Source of the DNA: Podospora comata | Taxonomy: Eukaryota > Ascomycota > Sordariomycetes > Sordariales > Podosporaceae | Length of the DNA stretch: 64,000 nt | Assembly (NCBI GenBank): GCA_017354895.1 | Contig: CP071497.1 | Location: 3,410,001 to 3,474,000, forward strand | Direction of reading: 5' to 3' | Shown here: positions 1 through 8,814 of the stretch, piece by piece | How the letters are laid out: the number at the start of each line of letters is the position of its first letter | Position numbering within the stretch: position 1 is the first letter of the stretch | Made by a program: the position numbers and the translations under genes | The notes under the pieces: model-generated | Told to the model about the DNA's origin: nothing | Database searches by the model: none | What the model saw: only the letters and a program-made list of their open reading frames with translations

Positions 1-1359
1 GAATTTCCCGTTACCCAACTGCTGGAGGAAGACGACGAAGATCAAGGGGCGCCATACCCCAGCATGGCTTCCATGCCCGACATGCCAGAAATAAACCTTC
101 CGGACCCAACGAGCAGCGACGAAGAGGACAGAGCAACAGTGGTCCAGCCGTTTCCCACCATCATGCCTTCAACCACAACAACCGTCGATGCCGCCGGCTT
201 CCTCGCGAAAACTAAGAATCCCTCTTTTGAGGACCATGCTAGGCCAAGTTCCTGGCGCGACAAAACCGTCCTCGCCAATGCACGCGTAGCGCTCACCAAC
301 GAAGTCGCCCGGGCTTCCCTCCTAACCAGACGTGGTCCATCCCAGTCACGATGTCCCATCCCCAGAAGCGACTATCTCACAGCCAGAAGCGACGCTGAAC
401 AGTCCCTCAACAAGATCAAGCTCTCCACACCACCTTCACCGTCTGTCGTCCCGCCTCTTGACCCAGCCCCATCTCGACCCAAAACATTAACTCTCCTGGG
501 CCGCAACAGTTATTCCCTCCCACAAGCCCAAAAGACACCAGCCCCCGACTCCGAGGCCTTAGGGTCGGATTTCTCCACAGGTCTCAGCAAAATGCTGTCC
601 GACTCCAAGACCTGGACAGCGGCCACGGTGAAGAAACTGCTTTCGCCGTCAAGTTCACCACGCTCCTCCCTATCAAAGTCAGCCCCTGCTCAAGAACGAG
701 CCATTGCCCGACCGCCAGCGCCCATATTCAGGGGAAGTGGAGACAGGGGTACCCGATCAGCAAACTCAAGCCCGGCGCACACCACCTCGCCTTTTCGACC
801 ACCGCCACCAATCAATGTGAGAAGGTGGGAGACTGAGGCGAACCACGTTAATGACAGGATGTCACTCTCGTATCCATCCATCAACCTCCCTTCTCGACCA
901 CAAGGCTCGCCTCGGCGGTCAAATTTGAGTGTTGCCTCTTCGCCCACTCCTTCTACGTCGCCAAAGTTGACGACAGCTACGCCTACCATCCCAAGGAATT
1001 CTCCTGCTCTGGTCATGCCAGTGCCTAACTCATCTTTCCCCCCGCCGCCCACACCTCCAAGTAGCTCACGAGGAAGTGTTTCACGATACCGGGCTGCGAG
1101 TGGGACAGGCAGGGGAACGCCGTCACCACTGTCGACTTCGCCACCAAGAGCAGCCGCGGGAATTAGGGTCGGCAACGGGCAAATTGTTTCTTTTGCGAAC
1201 ACTAACAGGAGCCGCTCTTTAAGCCCTGCTGAGACGGTGCGGAGTGGGAGGGGTGAACGGGGTAGGAGAAGTTGGGACTCAAGGATGAGTCAGGAGTCTA
1301 TTGGTGACGTTGAGGGACCAGGTGGTGAAGATACTGGGTTGGGAATAATGGATACCTGA
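1..1359 (+). CDS. C-terminal part of a Ser/Pro-rich low-complexity protein (5' partial)
   Basis: The frame is open from the first base, so only the last 452 or so residues are present and the real start lies upstream; the first ATG in the window (64) is internal. The visible part is almost wholly low-complexity: Ser, Pro, Thr and Arg rich, with many SP/TP sites (potential proline-directed kinase targets) and short basic patches. One segment around the SWRDKTVLANARVAL stretch is less repetitive and might be a conserved short motif. No enzyme domain, signal peptide or membrane segment is seen. Such tails occur in fungal cytoskeletal, septation and spindle-pole proteins, but the diagnostic N-terminus is outside the window, so no function is assigned. 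The frame and uninterrupted length of about 1.36 kb support it as real coding sequence. Confidence 0.75.
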   Translation, partial: EFPVTQLLEEDDEDQGAPYPSMASMPDMPEINLPDPTSSDEEDRATVVQPFPTIMPSTTTTVDAAGFLAKTKNPSFEDHARPSSWRDKTVLANARVALTNEVARASLLTRRGPSQSRCPIPRSDYLTARSDAEQSLNKIKLSTPPSPSVVPPLDPAPSRPKTLTLLGRNSYSLPQAQKTPAPDSEALGSDFSTGLSKMLSDSKTWTAATVKKLLSPSSSPRSSLSKSAPAQERAIARPPAPIFRGSGDRGTRSANSSPAHTTSPFRPPPPINVRRWETEANHVNDRMSLSYPSINLPSRPQGSPRRSNLSVASSPTPSTSPKLTTATPTIPRNSPALVMPVPNSSFPPPPTPPSSSRGSVSRYRAASGTGRGTPSPLSTSPPRAAAGIRVGNGQIVSFANTNRSRSLSPAETVRSGRGERGRRSWDSRMSQESIGDVEGPGGEDTGLGIMDT

Positions 1360-1985
1360 TTTACTTGTCGGATTTCTTTCGGTTTTGGTAAGCTTGATTT
1401 TTGGGTGTTGATGGGATTTGCTCTCTGTGTTTCGAGTATTGAGCAGTTATTATTGTCTAGGTAATTGCATTTCAGGGAGAATATGCGCGTGTGTCTCTTT
1501 GGTAGCATCTAGTAGGAGCGCAAATAAATCCAGCATCTTTGTGGTTCTTCTTGAAAGGTGAATCATCTTCAGCGCTTAATAAATATTGAATGCTCATATA
1601 GCTACCTAGAACCGGCTTATTCCCCAAGATGATTTCGACAGGATCATACAACACCCAGCAGAGAATTATCACGAGGGTTTTGAACGAGAGTTTAAGGCGT
1701 GATTAGATAGCTACCTAGGTTTTGTTTGAAGCCCAATAGGTAGCCGATCATGTGTCAAGCCCTATCTATATATTCACGCCCCATCAAGCTTTCTCTGACA
1801 TCAAACTTTTCATCAAGCCAACCGATACGCCCTCTGCCAACTAGGTTCTGGAAAGCGGTTGCCTTGAGCTAAGAATAATTAAGTGAGTGTCAGCTCGCAA
1901 TTTGATATTCATCACCTTTGTCTCATTCTGTCAGATCCATCAACAACACCTTTTACTCACCTAGACAATAAACTTCCCCTCCATC
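1360..1985. other. Intergenic region
   Basis: Spacer of 626 bp holding the 3' flank of the upstream gene and the promoter and leader of the next one. The last 150 bp are rich in CA and CT, typical of a fungal 5' leader. I see no gene or structured RNA in it. Confidence 0.6.
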
Positions 1986-2967
1986 ATGCCTGCCCGACCA
2001 CAAACCCAACAGGCAAATGCCACAAAACGAGGGACCTTGAAGAAAGCAGTCGAAGGTCTTCTCTCAGACGAGCCGCTTTTTGCAGACGAGCTGGAGGATT
2101 TTCTGAATCAGCGGAAGAATCGCCCCTGCGTCGACAAAGTCTTGACAAATGTCGCTGATCCCAAGGATGAAGATCCAGCACCCGTTCCTGAGGTCAAAAT
2201 GGAGGAAACCTCTGCACCGATGACACCTGCAGAGCAAGAGATGGCCGAACGGCGCGACCTGATCAAAAAACTTGAGGGCTGGTGGAAGGAGAAGTTCACA
2301 AAGCTGACACAAAGGCCGGTGACGGAGTGGAAGCCCTTTGATGACTTGCAGATTGCCGCGTTGATGGCGGTTGTTATTGGGTCACTTCGGTACAACGTTG
2401 ACCGAGCAGACCATGGTTTCTTCTCTACCGAGGGCAAGGAACGCTTCCTCAACAACATAATCCTGGTGCCCTTTCTCGTTCGTTGGTGTATGTGGATTTC
2501 CTCCCATGTCAGACTTTATCATCATTGCCGATCCGAAAAAAAAACATACACAGGCATGTCCAAAGACAGGTGGACGAACATGCCTTCGAACCTCAAAGAC
2601 GGAGCTAGAAGCTATCATCCTCGGGAAGAAAGTGGGGCCAGATAATTCCGGCTTGTCTTGTCAGTCGGCCGAAGATAATGATGAGGAGGATGAAGATGGG
2701 GGTTGGCCAAATCGCAAACGGAGAGTCGGCAAGAAAGGCAGCATCAAGAAGAGCTCCAAAAAGAGGAGAGTCACCAAGGAGAGAGCTGTCGTCGAAAGCG
2801 ATACCCATTCCTCCAGGCGCAAACCTTGGTGGGAAGAGTCGGCGGACCTGCCTGATTGGTTTGGCCTCGATGGCGGATTCAAGGGATTGCCTGAGCCCGA
2901 CTGGTACGGATTCGAGGTGCTGGCCGCCGTGATTGATAAAGACAAGGCACCGAAAGAATCTTCTTGA
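1986..2967 (+). CDS. Uncharacterised acidic/basic nuclear-type protein
   Basis: Two exons, 1986..2487 and 2570..2967, give 299 residues. The intron 2488-2569 has a GTATGT donor and a CAG acceptor, and this splice restores the frame into the second open segment. A nearer AG at 2553 would instead stop the protein after about 30 more residues. The N-terminal half is compact, with a hydrophobic segment around AALMAVVIGSLRY and a Trp-rich stretch (GWWKEKF). The C-terminal half has a DNDEEDEDGG acidic run followed by strongly basic KKRRV-type clusters that look like nuclear localisation signals, then a Trp-rich end. I do not recognise the family. Base composition and splice signals match the neighbours, so it is probably a lineage-restricted gene. 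Confidence 0.65.
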
Positions 2968-3115
2968 AGGCCCATTTGTGGTTCTTATATTAGCAGCTCT
3001 CTTCTTTTACCAGAAATTACCTACCTTTACCCCATTTCCCCCCATCTCAATAAAAGAGTCTCTCCCTCTATCCTGTCCCATCTTGATACCAGCCTTAAAA
3101 TCTCCACCACAAATA

Positions 3116-3284
3116 CCATATAAACTCGACCAGAGACTCAAATGACGAAAAAAGTCCACAAGACATTCCCACTTATGTAAGGTAGGTAGACAGAGGATTG
3201 ACCCCCCCGTTTGCAAACAATAGGCGCGACTCAATGAACACAGAGTTGCCCTCACCATCAAGGCCATATATAAACTCGACCAGA
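3116..3284. repeat. Pair of 19-bp direct repeats
   Basis: CCATATAAACTCGACCAGA at 3116-3134 recurs as CCATATATAAACTCGACCAGA at 3264-3284, about 148 bp apart in the same orientation. A match this long is unlikely by chance in a spacer. It could be a local duplication or the trace of an element's ends. Confidence 0.6.
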
Positions 3285-3810
3285 AACCCGATACAGCGAC
3301 TCAGAGCCGAATTGGGAACTCGAATTCGGCACAATCCACAATTTGCCAACAACCTCGACGACCAAAAGAGCCACCTTCCCAGAGCTGGACAGATATTGCC
3401 CCAACGCAGTTCTTGCTCGTTAAATCAGGACTTGTTCCTGAATTCAACCGCCTCGCCCACTGTCCATCGTTATTATCTAATGTTATAGCAAACGACTTTA
3501 ATGAAGACGGTAACTTGCCTCTGCGGGAGCTAACGAAGGAGTCTGTTATTAGGTAGATAAGTGCCAACGATTTACAAAAAGAGTTTGGTCCAACTAGGTA
3601 CCAAGCCCATGTCCGGACTAAAGCTCATGTCGAGGATGTTATTACGCAGTCTACTCCTTTCTATGTATCGTTTGAGACCCCTGCAATACGCTTACCTCCC
3701 TTACAAGAGCCCATATCTATATAATAAGAGAGAGACATTTACGGAGCCCTCTATTTATTTTACCGGCGCCCCCCTCTATCTACTTACCCTTCCTATAATA
3801 TAATTAAATA

Positions 3811-3960
3811 CCTTGAAAGAAAATTAATAGGCCTTGAAATTATCTTTAAGGGCCTTTGAATTATCTTTAAAGACCTTCGAATTATCTTCAAAAGCGTTTC
3901 GATCATTTTTAAAGGCCTTGAAAGATAGTTAAGAGGCCTTAAAAAAGTAAGCAGAAGAGG
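3811..3960. repeat. Degenerate 21-bp tandem repeat, about 6-7 copies
   Basis: Six consecutive 21-bp units run from 3811 to 3936, each starting with a variant of CCTTGAAA and containing an ATTATCTTTAAA-like core; a seventh degenerate unit (24 bp) follows to 3960. Copies differ at several positions. Because 21 is a multiple of three, the minus strand reads as an open 7-residue repeat of RPLKII type, but nothing else suggests a protein. Confidence 0.85.
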
Positions 3961-4054
3961 CCTATATAAAAAACCAACCCAACGCCCCATACGCTACCGA
4001 TGCAAACAAACGCTAATACCACAGTAACTGCGTCCCAAAACAACACCAAGACCA

Positions 4055-5127
4055 TCATCCAAAACTACTCAATAAATCCCCAATCTTCTGCGACTTCTTC
4101 TTCGGCTTTACCCCCGCGCTCTCAGTAGTAGCCTTCCTTTTAGGCTGCGTTACTACTACCGTAGGCGCTTCCTCAGCCTGCACCTCAACATTCCAATCCC
4201 TGGAAAACTCCCATACGCACAAATTACTCAGTAAATCCTTATTTGTGTTCACCTGTCCCGGCTCCGGCGGCGTCACCAAAGTGATGGTAGTATACGGATT
4301 ATCCAGTCCCAGCTCCTCATACTGCAAAGCCATGTCCATGTCCCAGTACACGTACCGGTGACACTCTACCGGCACCCAGGCAGGCGCGTCCTTCAGCGGC
4401 TGGCCGATGACCGGCGGCGGGTTAGTCATTGGCGAGTTGACGTACACTGCCTTGATCCTGGGGAACTTAGTTGCATAGTGCAGCATGTGTATACTGAGCG
4501 AACTTGGCATGGCAAAGAGGATGAGACTGCGGAGGGAAGGGAAGGGTTCTTTTTTCTCGCTCCAACCTCGGATGAGGTGGTTGTTTAGATTCAAGCTCGG
4601 TTTGTTGCACGAGAATCCCGAGTGAGCGGCTGCTTTGATGCCGAGGTCTTCCATGTGCAGGATGACCAGGCTGCGCAATTCGGCGAGGAGGAGGAGGTCG
4701 CGGGTGTTGAATCTCTGGGTATCCTTAATTTTAAGAATGGTGAGGAAGTGAACGTTGCCCGGGTGCGGCTGCATGGTTTGGATGCGTCTGGGTAACTCGT
4801 CCGGCTCGACGTCATCTTCCCAGCGGAAAGGCCTAACACCGTGTGGGGTGTTTGTCCGTGAGGTGTTGATGTAAATGGCATCGGCGAGGAGTTGCCATTG
4901 GGTGTATGTCATTCTAGGTGGTGGTGAGCGGTGTGGAGGATCTGGATGGGCGAGACATCGACTTACATTGGATCCAAGAGCCTAAAAAGCTGCCTGAGGC
5001 GGGGTTCTGGTAAAAGCACGAGATGGTCTGTTGTGAGGCTGGCCATGTTCTTAGCGACCGCGCGCATACACATAGAGACCAGATCCATCTTACGGACCAC
5101 ATCCTTTGGACCAGTTATCGAAGTCAT
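4055..5127 (-). CDS. Uncharacterised LRR/F-box-like protein
   Basis: Two exons on the minus strand, 5127..4967 and 4913..4055, give 339 residues. The 53-bp intron (4914-4966) has GTAAGT at its start and CCTAG at its end, and total coding length is a multiple of three. The ATG at 5127 is the first in frame after the upstream open stretch. The middle has leucine-rich stretches (LLLLAELRSLVILHMEDL, then a second LRSLILFAMPSSL segment) resembling fungal F-box/LRR-type proteins, though no clear F-box is seen in the first exon. The C-terminus is basic (QPKRKATTE, KPKKKSQK) and may be a nuclear signal. It lies next to a repeat-bearing spacer, a common place for fast-evolving fungal genes. Function unknown. 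Confidence 0.7.
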
Positions 5128-6110
5128 TATACTATGGGGGGTCTGTGCCAATAGTTGTTGTTGAGAGACAAGAATTGTCAAGGGAGGCCTAAAATGAAGT
5201 TACAAGGCTTGACGCGTCCACAATGATGTTCGAAGTGTTGGAGTCCATAATCAAGAAGAGTAAGTGGTGGAGGTTTGCAGGGACACCAAATGTCTATTGT
5301 GTTGGTCTGTGCAAAGGCCTCCCAGAGAAAGTTGCGTGGGAAACTCAATAGGAAGGAAGCAGGAACGACTGCAAGAGCACTTCTTCAGCCAGTTCAGAAA
5401 CTCACGAGACGGACCTTTGTTGAGGTTGCTCTCATGTGCGTGTGCGTACAGTCAAATGTTCTATCTAAAAGAGGCATGTCTCTGGCATCATGGTCCCCAG
5501 TGGCCGATATAGAGCGACCACCGGAGTGTAAATGCAGAAAGTGTCAATCTATCCCCCGCTTTCCCCTCCAGACCGTCATGGTGTAAGACTTTTACCGGAG
5601 TGAATACGAAGGAAAAATGAAGTTTTATGTTGTTGAAAAAGAAAAAGAGAAAACCTTCAAATTTGGGACGAGCAGAAAGACTTTTAAAGGCAACTTTGTC
5701 GTCGAGAGTGGGGCACAGCCCATCCAATCAGAGAGCGTCGGCCCCTGAGAGAGCATGAGCCACATCAGGCACCAGCCACACAGAGCCAACTGAATTGCAC
5801 AGCCCGGGCCGGTGGGGAGCCATACCTAACCATCAAGCCCCACAGCGGGGTTCCAAACCGTTTGTGGTTTATCCTTTTCCTCAGGTTGCTATTGTTCCTG
5901 GCATTGCTGTAAAGTGAATATTATCTGGCCCAGATAAGAAAAGATTCTCTTGGTTCTTGGACTCTTCAGTTCAAAAACCACCTCTCTCACTCTCGCAGCC
6001 TACGCCCAAGACCAGCAAAACTACAGCGCCTTAACAAAAGCGCCCAACTTTGCGTTACCCCGCCATCAAACATTTAGATCTACCCATCACCACGACCCCC
6101 ATCAGTCAAA
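5128..6110. other. Intergenic region
   Basis: Divergent spacer of 983 bp between the LRR-like gene and the PP28 gene. Short open frames occur at 5264-5586, but they lack splice support and family features. The last 170 bp are CA/CT rich and look like the leader of the PP28 gene. Confidence 0.6.
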
Positions 6111-7010
6111 ATGGCAGGCGGCAGCGGCGCAGCTAGCTCTCGCGGCAGAGGAAAGTTCAGAAAGTTCACCCGCGGTGGTATGTCCCTCCCCTTTCTCCCT
6201 CCCCCTTCCACCCCCATAACTAACCCCCAATCCAGGCGGCAAACACTTCTCCAAGAACCTCCGCCCCCTCGACGCTGACGGCAACGAAATGGGCATGTGG
6301 GGCGACGCCCCAGCCAAAGACGAAGAAGAAGACTCCGACTCTGAGGATGACTCCTCGGAGGAGGAATCCGAAGACGACAACGACGCCGTCAAAATCCCCA
6401 CTGCGGCGGCGGAGGAGCTAAGCCGCGAGGAGCGCAAGAAGCAAAAGAAGGCCGCCAAGGAAGCCGCCATTAAGGCGAAGAAGGGACCTGTCCAAGTGGG
6501 GGATATGCCGTCAGACTCTGACGAGGAGGAGAGCGAGGAGGAGGAGGCCAGCAAAATGCCTGCCAACCCGAACCACTCCCGTGCTGCTCGCAACCAGACC
6601 AAGGTCCCCAAGAAGAGCGCGGATGATGACGAGGAACTCGCGGCCGGGACGAAGAAGCTGGCTGTTTCGGCGCCGAATAAGAAGGAGAGGGAGGCGATTG
6701 CTGCGCAGGAGGCCAAGGAGAGATATATGAAGCTTCATGAGCAGGGCAAGACGGATCAGGCAAAGGCGGATTTGGCGAGGTTGAGGGAGATTAGGGCGAA
6801 GAGAGAGGAGGAGGCGGCGAGGAGATTGGTAAGTTGATCGTATTGTCAGATGAGGTTCTACCTGGAGAAGGTGACTAATATTTCAACCAGGCTGAGAAGC
6901 AAGAGCAAGACGAGGCCAACCGTCTCAAGAAGGCCGAGATCGAGGCCAAGGAGGCCAAGAAGCGCGAGGCGGCTCTTGGTCCCGTGGCGAAGAAGAAGGG
7001 CAAGAAATGA
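6111..7010 (+). CDS. PP28/PDAP1-family phosphoprotein (28 kDa heat- and acid-stable type)
   Basis: Three exons, 6111..6177, 6236..6828 and 6891..7010, give 259 residues; introns are 58 and 62 bp with GTATGT and GTAAGT donors and CAG acceptors. The start follows a CAAA context and opens [20 protein letters not shown], the usual Gly/Arg/Lys-rich beginning of this family. Acidic Ser-rich casein-kinase-2-like runs ([19 protein letters not shown]) follow, then the conserved [10 protein letters not shown]-type segment and a long Lys/Glu helical C-terminus ([15 protein letters not shown]-like, then [20 protein letters not shown]). That order is the family hallmark (casein kinase substrate PP28). In animals these proteins are cytosolic or RNA-associated and the molecular role is poorly defined. 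The C-terminal exon is highly basic ([18 protein letters not shown]). Confidence 0.92.
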
Positions 7011-7321
7011 GCAGACAACGACACTAGGCGTTGTTTTTGATGGACGATTCAGGCCGGCTTTTTTTGGGTTCTCTTATTACATTGTCTCTTATTACATGGG
7101 CTTTTGGTATCCTCCTCCCCCTTTGCTCGTTACATATATTCATCTTGGATTAACACCATGCCCATCTGTGACCACCGTATATACCTCTATCCGCCCTTCT
7201 AAATGCTATCTATCACACCTGGACCATGTCGTACACACGCATACCCATTAAACACCATATTCAACCAAAACTGATCAACACATACCACCAACCCTTTCAA
7301 ACATACAACTTGACGCAATAA
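7011..7321. other. Convergent 3' intergenic region
   Basis: The 311 bp between two convergent genes are T-rich then CA-rich and would hold both 3' UTRs. I see nothing else in it. Confidence 0.6.
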
Positions 7322-8392
7322 TCAGGGCATACCAGCCAACCCCTCCGTCCCCACGGCCTCCTTCCAAAACTCATCAAAATCCACCCCCTTCTCCTTGAAC
7401 ATATCCCTAATCTTCTGCGCCACCTCCACCTGCCTCTCCTCCGTAAAACCCCCCGGCCTCCCCGTCTCAAACTGCACAACCTCGATCCACCTAAAGAACA
7501 AATCCTCCTGCCCAATCGCCGCGAGCGCATCCCTAAACTTGAACACCTGCTTCCTTCTCTCATCCTCCTTCGTCCCCGGCTTAGCCCCCGTGTCAGAAAG
7601 ATCAATGCTCAACCACCCGAAATTCTCATGGTACACCAGCACCAACGTCCCAAAGACACGTTCTTCAATAACCTTCTTGTCGACCAGCTCCGTAGCGGCG
7701 ACCATACCCGCCCAGTCCAAATCCCAATTCGCGTCCATAGTCAGGTACCCAGTCTTTTGCTGCAGGAGCATAGGGGACGTGGCGGAACGGATCTGGTTCC
7801 AAAACACCTTGCGGAGGTCGTCGTTGGCGAGGAGGTCTTTACCTTTACCTAGGATTTCGACATCCCACTTGCGGGAGCGGCGGAGGTAGATTTCTGAGGG
7901 GCGAAACCCGACTTTGTAGCGCCAGTGGCAGGGGGAACCGGTGAGGGGGGAACCGACGAGGAATTCGTAGGGCCAGGGCCAGACGAAGATTGCGAGGGTG
8001 AAGTCGAGGAGGAAGGTGGAGGCGCGGCGGAGGAGGACCCAAAGGTATTGGGAGGTGGTGAGGTCGGTGAAGCGGATGGTGGTGGGGTTTTCTTGGCCGG
8101 AGAGGGAGAGGAGGAGTTGGAGGTACCAGGGGAAGATGTAGCGGAGCCGGAGGATGAAGAGAGCGAGGACGAGGAGGTTCATGGCTACGGGGACGAGGAA
8201 GATTTTGCGCTTGAAGGGGGAGGGGCGGGGGTCGAGGTGGGAGATGTAGATGTGAGAGGGGTCGAGGGTTTCTGTTAGGGGGTTGAGGGAGGGGGGGGCC
8301 ACCTGGAAGGGTTTGGGGGGGGTGTCTGGGGAGGAGGTGGTGGATTTGGGGGTGAGGCGGGCTTTGCCTTTGGATGTTTTGGTGGGCGCCAT
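7322..8392 (-). CDS. Conserved fungal membrane protein of unknown function
   Basis: Single exon of 356 residues starting at the ATG whose A is at 8392 (MAPTKTSKGKAR). A basic, Pro-rich N-terminus is followed by two hydrophobic segments: one around residues 70-105 (FLVPVAMNLLVLALFILRL and on to PWYLQLLLSL), the second near residues 120-150 (LLDFTLAIFVWPWPYEFLVG). The rest is soluble, with a WDLDWAGMVAATELVDKK segment and an FRDALAAIGQEDLFFRWIE stretch that look like a folded cytosolic or matrix domain. It is head-to-head with the mitochondrial IF-2 gene (423 bp apart), so a shared promoter and a mitochondrial or ER role are possible, but this is inference. I do not recognise the family. Confidence 0.75.
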   Translation of the reverse strand: MAPTKTSKGKARLTPKSTTSSPDTPPKPFQVAPPSLNPLTETLDPSHIYISHLDPRPSPFKRKIFLVPVAMNLLVLALFILRLRYIFPWYLQLLLSLSGQENPTTIRFTDLTTSQYLWVLLRRASTFLLDFTLAIFVWPWPYEFLVGSPLTGSPCHWRYKVGFRPSEIYLRRSRKWDVEILGKGKDLLANDDLRKVFWNQIRSATSPMLLQQKTGYLTMDANWDLDWAGMVAATELVDKKVIEERVFGTLVLVYHENFGWLSIDLSDTGAKPGTKEDERRKQVFKFRDALAAIGQEDLFFRWIEVVQFETGRPGGFTEERQVEVAQKIRDMFKEKGVDFDEFWKEAVGTEGLAGMP

Positions 8393-8814
8393 GATGGGCG
8401 GGGGTGAGAGGTATTGCAAATCAATATGTAAAGAGAAGTGAAATATGAGAAAGGGAAAGAAAACAGTGATGAAATTTGGTGGTGGTGATGAGGAAAAGTG
8501 AGAGACTGATGGTTGGTGAGTTGTTCACGGTCTCTCTGCAAATGAGATGAGGTTTAGCTATTCAGGGGATAACCCTAACCCTTTTGAGCGTTACATCGGG
8601 GCCCCGGTTTTTGGAAAGCGCCCGCTAAATCCCGGTGCACGGATTGCGGACCCCTGTCTCTCGGCTGGGAAAGCTTGAGCCTTGGCTGAATTTTTGAAAG
8701 TCCAAGAATTCCATGGATGCTGGGGAGAGAGAGAGAGAGAGATAACGCGCCAACATCGCAACCCCTCCTCTCGTTTTCAGTCCGAAGCGCAATGCTCCAA
8801 CAGTTTTCTACATC
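8393..8814. promoter_or_regulatory. Bidirectional promoter with telobox-like motif
   Basis: The 422 bp between two divergent ATGs must hold both promoters. It contains AACCCTAACCC at 8571-8581, two overlapping copies of the TTAGGG-type box that Tbf1/TRF-like factors bind in fungal promoters and at telomeres. A GA repeat (about 8721-8741) precedes the IFM1 leader. Confidence 0.5.
8571..8581. promoter_or_regulatory. Telobox-like AACCCTAACCC
   Basis: An exact 11-bp match to two overlapping telomere-type repeats in the middle of a divergent promoter. In yeasts such boxes recruit Tbf1 at ribosome-biogenesis and snoRNA genes; activity here is inferred. Confidence 0.45.

Larger units (their letters stand above)
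2968..4054. other. A/T-rich repeat-bearing spacer with possible decayed element
   Basis: This 1.1 kb spacer differs from the rest of the window. It holds a 19-bp direct repeat (3116-3134 and 3264-3284, the second copy with two extra bases), a stretch at about 3300-3750 with broken coding-like character on the + strand, and an array of 21-bp repeats from 3811. No intact gene is visible. It may be the remnant of an old repetitive element, but I cannot name a family. Confidence 0.5.

Noticed and set aside
5264-5586. Overlapping open frames of 82 and 103 codons
   Set aside because: Low-scoring, no start context, no homologous motifs; ordinary promoter-side spacer.
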